Shown here: one piece after another, positions 59,453 through 64,000 of the stretch
Numbering within the stretch: position 1 is the first letter of the stretch
Layout of the letters: the number at the start of each line of letters is the position of its first letter
Source of the DNA: Bradyrhizobium sp. B124
GTDB lineage: Bacteria; Pseudomonadota; Alphaproteobacteria; Rhizobiales; Xanthobacteraceae
Direction of reading: 5' to 3'
DNA length: 64,000 nt
Assembly (NCBI RefSeq): GCF_038967635.1
Contig: NZ_CP152413.1
Coordinates: 2,666,001-2,730,000, forward strand
Notes under the pieces: model-generated
Told to the model about the DNA's origin: nothing
What the model saw: the letters and a program-made list of their open reading frames with translations, nothing else
The model's database searches: none
Translations under genes and position numbers: made by a program

Positions 59453-60907
59453 TCAGGGCAGGATCGGCGGGTGATAGGTGAAGGTCGCCATCAGGATCGC
59501 GGCCAGCAGCATCACGATCGGGAAGTGGATGAAGAACTGCACCGACGTGTAGCCGATCAGATCCTTCGACTTCAGGCCGAGGATGCCGAGCAGCGGCAGC
59601 ATCCAGAACGGGTTGATGAAGTTCGGCAGCGTCTCGGCGATGTTGTAGACCATCACCGTCCAGCCTAGATGCGCGCCGATGTCGTTGGCCGCCTTCATGA
59701 TGTAGGGCGCCTCGATGATCCACTTTCCGCCGGCCGACGGCACGAAGAAGCCGAGCAGCGCTGAATAGATTCCGACCAGGAATGAGAACACGGTAGAATT
59801 GCTGGAGGCGCCGACGAACCAGTGCGCGATCGTGTCCGACAGCGTGGTGCCGCTGCTGTTCGGCACCTTGGTCAGGATTTGCGCGATACCGGCGTAGAAC
59901 GGAAACTGCAACAGCACGCCGGAGACGCTCGGCATCGCCTTGGAAAAGGATTCGATCAGGCTGCGCGGCCGCCAGTGCAGCACAATGCCGAGAATGAGGA
60001 AGACGAAATTATAAGTGTTGAGCCCCGACAGCGTGATCAGCGGATTGCCCGACTGGAACGTCTGCCACAGCCAGCCGGCGGCAAGCAGCGCGATCAGGAT
60101 CGTCAGCAACGGACTGAACTCCAGCCAGTCGCCCGGACGGGCCGGCTTCCTGGCCTCGATGCGATCATCGCCGAGCGCGACGCCGAGGTCTTCCGCCGTC
60201 TTGGCCTGCTCCGGCGCCGGCGTCGTGAAATAGCAGATCGCCGCCGACACGACGCTCACCATCGCGACGGTGACCATGTTCTGCCAGGTCAGGATGGTTT
60301 CCGAGAAACCGATCACGCCGGTGATCGGCAGAAGCGATGCCGGAATGCTGCCGGCATTGGCCTGGAGCTGCGCGGCCGATGACGTGATGCCGAGGGTGAA
60401 GCCGCAACCGAGCCCGAGATAGCCGGCCGCACCGGCTGCGCGATAATCGAGCCGGATATCCGTGCGCCGCGCGATCTCCCGCACCAGCAGACCGGAAAAG
60501 ATCAGGCTCAGGCCCCAGTTCAGCAGCGAGAGGAAGATGCTGAGCATCCCGACAAAAACCACCGCGCCGCGTCCGGTCTTCGGCACGTTCGCGAGCCGCG
60601 CCAGCACGGCCGCGACCGGTGGCGACATCGCCACGACGTAGCCACCGATCGCGACCAGCGCCATCTGCATCGTGAACGGAATCAGATTCCAGAACCCATC
60701 GCCGAACGCACGGCTGACGGCGAGCGGCGAACCGCCATGCAGGATCGCGCCTGCGGCAACCGCGATCACGGCGATCAGGACGAAGACATACGCATCCGGA
60801 AACCAGCGCTCGGCGAACACCACCAGCGCCTGCGAAAAGCGCGCCATGATGTTGTCAGCGACAGGTTTTCGCAGGTTCATGGTCTGGTCGTGCGTTGCAT
60901 TCGTCAT
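59453..60907 (-). CDS. Short-chain fatty acid transporter (AtoE family)
   Basis: Inner-membrane protein of 484 residues from the ATG at 60907, with AAGGGGA nine bases upstream. It has about a dozen helices, among them AYVFVLIAVIAVAAGAILHG, MLSIFLSLLNWGLSLIFSGL and FLVGIYSALLGFFVPSAGGK; the SAGGKWIIEAPYIMKAAND block is the hallmark of AtoE/short-chain fatty acid permeases. It would carry acetoacetate, butyrate or similar acids. It lies 51 bases after the end of the molybdoenzyme gene on the same strand; the two may share a transcript. Confidence 0.92.
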   Translation of the reverse strand: MTNATHDQTMNLRKPVADNIMARFSQALVVFAERWFPDAYVFVLIAVIAVAAGAILHGGSPLAVSRAFGDGFWNLIPFTMQMALVAIGGYVVAMSPPVAAVLARLANVPKTGRGAVVFVGMLSIFLSLLNWGLSLIFSGLLVREIARRTDIRLDYRAAGAAGYLGLGCGFTLGITSSAAQLQANAGSIPASLLPITGVIGFSETILTWQNMVTVAMVSVVSAAICYFTTPAPEQAKTAEDLGVALGDDRIEARKPARPGDWLEFSPLLTILIALLAAGWLWQTFQSGNPLITLSGLNTYNFVFLILGIVLHWRPRSLIESFSKAMPSVSGVLLQFPFYAGIAQILTKVPNSSGTTLSDTIAHWFVGASSNSTVFSFLVGIYSALLGFFVPSAGGKWIIEAPYIMKAANDIGAHLGWTVMVYNIAETLPNFINPFWMLPLLGILGLKSKDLIGYTSVQFFIHFPIVMLLAAILMATFTYHPPILP

Positions 60908-60958
60908 CAATCTGATCCCCTTCCGGTGATGCGGTTGGCCTTCAATCGTGTTTGGTCA

Positions 60959-63900
60959 TCAAAGCGCGAGCGTGAGATCGGTGAGCGGCACGGCCTGGCA
61001 GGTGAGGCACTGGCCCTCGCTCGCATCGACTGGGCCGAGATGGGTGAACTCCCCATCGACGACCTCGACCGCGCAGCTTTCGCATTGCCCGACACGGCAG
61101 CCGCTCGGCAGCGCAACGCCTGCCGCACTTGCGGCGTCGAGCAGCGTCCCCTGCTCCGGTCCCCACGAAAAACTCTGCTTGCTGCCCGCAAGCCGGATGG
61201 TTCGTGGCGCAAGGTCGCTCGGTACCGACGGCGGCGACACGAAGCTTTCGGCGAAAATGTCGAACCGCGGGATACCAAGCACCACCGCGGCCTCGATCTG
61301 GGCCGTAACGAAGTCCGGCGAGCCGCAGATGTAGACCAGCGGCCGGCGCGCCAAGAGCGGCTTGACTTGTTCGAGATCGACCCGCCCCTTGCGCAGCGAA
61401 TGCGCGTCGACCGGGTCTTGCGCGAGCGGGGCCGAATAGAACGTCATTCGCGTCAGCTCCGGCGTGTAAGCTTCCAGCTCGGCGAGCCGCTGCGCGAACG
61501 GATGCTCGCGGCTGCTGCGGCAGCCGTGCAGCAGCAGGACCTCGGCAACGCGGTCCTGTTGCGCCACCTGTTGCAGCGTCTCGAGATGGCTGATGAACGG
61601 CGTGATGCCGATGCCGGCAGCGAGGAAGACCAGCGGCCGCGGCCCCTTCAATGGCGGCGTGAAAATGCCGCCCGGCGGCTCCAGCAGAACCTCGTCTCCA
61701 ACAGCGAGACCATGCAGCCGATCCGGCATGAAGAACGGTGCATCGCCGCCCCGCGCCTCATTGAGGAAACGTCCCTTCACTGCGATCGACAGCGCTTGCG
61801 GCAGGTTGCCCGATCCGGTCAGCGAATAGGCCCGCGCCTCGGTTGCGCCGGGCAATGCGGTCATCACATGTTGCCCCGGCAGGAAATCGGGCAGCGGACC
61901 GCCGTCAAGCGGCCGCAGGCTGAGGGCGATGACGTTATCGGCCTCGGCCATGCGCTCGCCGACCACGAACCGCCGCTGGCCGCTCCAGACGCCGCGGCTG
62001 GCCACGTCGTCCCGCCTGATATCGCAGACAATCGCACGCAGCGGAACGGAGCCGCTGACTGGATCGCGCGCATCGTCGTGCAGCACCGCGTTGATGTTGT
62101 GCGTGAGGATACCTGATGTCGCGGAACGATCGCGGCCGAGCGGCGGACAATCTTCCCACCAGCCGAATTCGGCGACGACGACCCGCGCGTCGAGCGCCGC
62201 ATTGAGGCGTACCTTCAAGCGCACGGCACCGCCTTGTGTTTCCACCACGGCCCAGTCGCCTTCCACAAGTCCGCGCCGCTCGGCGAGTTGCGGGCTGATC
62301 TCGACAGCCGGATCGGGCGACTTGCGCCGCAGCGAGGCGACGTGCCGCCAGGAGGAGTGAATGAACCAGCCGCTCTTGGCGGTGGAGAGTACGAGCGGAA
62401 AGCGTTCGTCCGCCGCTGTCGTGAGCGGGCTGCCGACCGGTTCGACATGATCGGGCAATGGGTCATGCCCGTGTCCCAGCATCAGCTCCGAATAGATCTC
62501 GACACGGCGTGTCGGCGTCGCAAAGCCCGCCGCCGTTCCGTCCTCGCGCGTGATGGCGTATTTTTCATCGCGAAAGACCTGCGGGAAGCGGCGTCCTTCA
62601 GGATGTTCGCGCAGATCCTCGACATCGATGCCGAGCGGTGCCAGCTGATAATTCCAGCCGGCCTTGATGTCGCCGCCGAAGAACAAGTTCCCCATGCCGA
62701 GCTTGAGCGCGAGTGCGGCGGCGATCTCGTAATCGGCCTTCACTTCACCGATCGGCTTGACCATGCGCGGACGAAACTGCACGGTCTCGACAGCTTGCTG
62801 CGTGATCTCGAACCCGATCTTGAGCGCGTCGCGTTCCCACGGCGTGCTGGCCGGCAGCACGAAATCGGCGCTCTCCGCGGTCGGGTTCATGAACATGTCG
62901 ACATGAACCTGGAATTCCAGCGCGTTCAGCGCCGCGCGATTGCGCTCCGAATGGCCCTGCGACACGACGAAGTTAGTGCCGAAGGCGACCAGTGCGCGCA
63001 CCCGGTAAGGCTCGCCCTCGAGCACGGCGCGGCTGAAATCGCGCGCCGTGATCCAGCCCTTCGCCGGCGGGCCGAGCGGCAGTTCGGCAAGGCCGAGCGC
63101 CTTGGCCTGCTGCTCCGGCGGGAGGATGTTGTAGTCGTTGAGGGGGCGTGTCGGCGGCGGCACCGGCCAGCGGTTGCCGCCGGGCCGATCGCACGCGCCG
63201 GTCAGCGCATAAAGCGACGCAATCGCGCGCTCGATCGCGGTGGCGTTGGTGTGCTGGCCGACGCCGGTCCAGGAATGATAGGCAAGCCGCGGCCGGGCGG
63301 CGAGCAGCGCATTGAAGGCGTCGATGTCCTCGACACGCAGCCAGGTCAGTTCCGCCACGCGCGCCGGCGTATAGGGCGCGGCGCGCTCGGTCAGCAATTC
63401 GAACGCGGTTGCCGCCGATATCGTCCGGCCGTCGCGCGCACGGATCGACAGCGCGCCGCGCAGCTGGCCGCCGCGCTCCGGTGCGTAACGGGTGTCGCAA
63501 GGCGCCGGCGAGCCCTGTGCATCGAGACGAACGAAGGCCTCAGGTGCGCCATCCGGCCATAGCGCGTCGGCGCGCAGGAAGCGCCCGGTCGCGCGATCGA
63601 CCAGCAGCGATCCATTGGTCCATGCATCGACGAAATCCGCATCGAAGCTGCCGGTCGCGATGAGATGACGGATCGCCCCCATCGCAAGTGCGCCATCGGC
63701 GCCGGGTCGAATCCGCAGCCAGAGATCGGCCTGCTGACCCGAGCCGTTCGGTTTGGGATCGACGACGACGACCTTGGCGCCGCGCCGCCGCGCGTCGGCG
63801 ATCCGTGTTGCCTGGGCGAGCCAGGTGCGCGCGGGATTGTGGCCCCACAGGATGATCGCATCGGCATTGTCGTAATCAGGAAAGCCGATGCCGCGACCGA

Positions 63901-64000
63901 AGGTCAGCGCGTGCGCGTAGTCCTTGTGCCAGCCGCAGATCTCGACCGCGTAGATCAGGTTGGGACTGCCGAAGCCGCGGATGAAGCGCTCGACCCACTC
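60959..64000 (-). CDS. Molybdopterin oxidoreductase fused to flavin reductase and [2Fe-2S] domain, 5' partial
   Basis: The frame stays open to the window end, so the N-terminus, including any [4Fe-4S] cysteines and active-site residue, is missing; the ATG at 63682 is internal. About 1013 residues are visible. First comes a molybdopterin oxidoreductase region (AIILWGHNPARTWLAQATRI, ADLWLRIRPGADGALAMGAI, FVLPASTPWERDALKIGFE), then a molybdopterin-binding domain (VLSTAKSGWFIHSSWRHVAS). After about position 62100 a ferredoxin-NADP reductase-like unit follows (ARAYSLTGSG, VFLAAGIGITPFISHL), and a plant-type [2Fe-2S] domain ends the chain (LPSGCRVGQCESCAVEV, CLTCQ). Electrons from NAD(P)H or ferredoxin could thus reach the Mo site in one chain. 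Substrate unknown; nitrate or formate-type enzymes are the nearest relatives by fold. Confidence 0.9.
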   Translation of the reverse strand, partial: EWVERFIRGFGSPNLIYAVEICGWHKDYAHALTFGRGIGFPDYDNADAIILWGHNPARTWLAQATRIADARRRGAKVVVVDPKPNGSGQQADLWLRIRPGADGALAMGAIRHLIATGSFDADFVDAWTNGSLLVDRATGRFLRADALWPDGAPEAFVRLDAQGSPAPCDTRYAPERGGQLRGALSIRARDGRTISAATAFELLTERAAPYTPARVAELTWLRVEDIDAFNALLAARPRLAYHSWTGVGQHTNATAIERAIASLYALTGACDRPGGNRWPVPPPTRPLNDYNILPPEQQAKALGLAELPLGPPAKGWITARDFSRAVLEGEPYRVRALVAFGTNFVVSQGHSERNRAALNALEFQVHVDMFMNPTAESADFVLPASTPWERDALKIGFEITQQAVETVQFRPRMVKPIGEVKADYEIAAALALKLGMGNLFFGGDIKAGWNYQLAPLGIDVEDLREHPEGRRFPQVFRDEKYAITREDGTAAGFATPTRRVEIYSELMLGHGHDPLPDHVEPVGSPLTTAADERFPLVLSTAKSGWFIHSSWRHVASLRRKSPDPAVEISPQLAERRGLVEGDWAVVETQGGAVRLKVRLNAALDARVVVAEFGWWEDCPPLGRDRSATSGILTHNINAVLHDDARDPVSGSVPLRAIVCDIRRDDVASRGVWSGQRRFVVGERMAEADNVIALSLRPLDGGPLPDFLPGQHVMTALPGATEARAYSLTGSGNLPQALSIAVKGRFLNEARGGDAPFFMPDRLHGLAVGDEVLLEPPGGIFTPPLKGPRPLVFLAAGIGITPFISHLETLQQVAQQDRVAEVLLLHGCRSSREHPFAQRLAELEAYTPELTRMTFYSAPLAQDPVDAHSLRKGRVDLEQVKPLLARRPLVYICGSPDFVTAQIEAAVVLGIPRFDIFAESFVSPPSVPSDLAPRTIRLAGSKQSFSWGPEQGTLLDAASAAGVALPSGCRVGQCESCAVEVVDGEFTHLGPVDASEGQCLTCQAVPLTDLTLAL

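Noticed and set aside
59082..59474. 130-residue plus-strand frame
   Set aside because: No ribosome binding site, Arg-rich, and it runs into the transporter gene end; looks like chance.
1..64000. CRISPR arrays, tRNA or rRNA genes, insertion sequences
   Set aside because: No regular spaced repeats, cloverleaf-like sequences, rRNA segments or transposase motifs were seen by reading; a covariance-model search was not possible here.

Overview
This window reads as chromosome from a Bradyrhizobium-like alphaproteobacterium. The base composition is high in GC and genes are densely packed. Many starts are joined by ATGA overlaps, and three kinds of intergenic repeat typical of rhizobial genomes are present (6085-6183, 30216-30325, 54841-54932). 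I found no tRNA, rRNA, CRISPR array or insertion sequence. The genus is an inference from gene content and repeats, not a computed placement.

Region 1 (1-12096) is housekeeping and accessory: the 3' end of a peptide/opine-type ABC importer operon (substrate-binding protein, two permeases, two ATPases), an IalB-like exported protein, a GNAT acetyltransferase, an AI-2E-family exporter, a membrane metallophosphoesterase, an epoxide hydrolase and an exported protein of unknown function.

Region 2 (12097-39476) is the heart of the window: a large island for lanthanide- and PQQ-dependent alcohol oxidation. It holds XoxF (with the Asp-Tyr-Asp lanthanide signature) and its cytochrome c, and the glutathione-linked formaldehyde pathway (Gfa, S-(hydroxymethyl)glutathione dehydrogenase, S-formylglutathione hydrolase). 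It also has an AraC regulator, a histidine kinase/LuxR-type response regulator pair, and an ABC system of the PedA1A2BC/Lut kind linked to rare-earth uptake. Quinoprotein accessory genes follow: a Cys...Cys-Trp rhodanese-like protein, a XoxJ-like binding protein, a Zn metallohydrolase and a SoxYZ-like carrier. A second ABC importer of unknown substrate, an outer-membrane beta-barrel candidate and a solitary 26-residue pqqA come next. The island ends with a four-EF-hand lanmodulin homologue and a second PQQ dehydrogenase with the same Asp-Tyr-Asp signature plus its own cytochrome and binding protein. Alcohols would be oxidised in the periplasm by the two quinoproteins, electrons would pass to the c-type cytochromes, and formaldehyde would be cleared in the cytosol through glutathione adducts. 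LanM and the ABC system would handle the lanthanide.

Region 3 (39496-54840) is a flagellar filament/hook block on the minus strand (flgL, flgK, a FlgN-like chaperone, flgE, flgD, fliS, fliD, flagellin). It is followed by an ECF-like sigma factor and, divergently, three genes that look like surface-glycan or flagellin modification (HAD-domain protein, possible glycosyltransferase-like protein, formyltransferase).

Region 4 (54934-64000) holds a giant cyclase/ATPase/TPR signalling protein, two small unknown genes, a short-chain fatty acid transporter and the C-terminal part of a molybdopterin oxidoreductase fused to a flavin reductase and a plant-type [2Fe-2S] domain, cut by the window edge.
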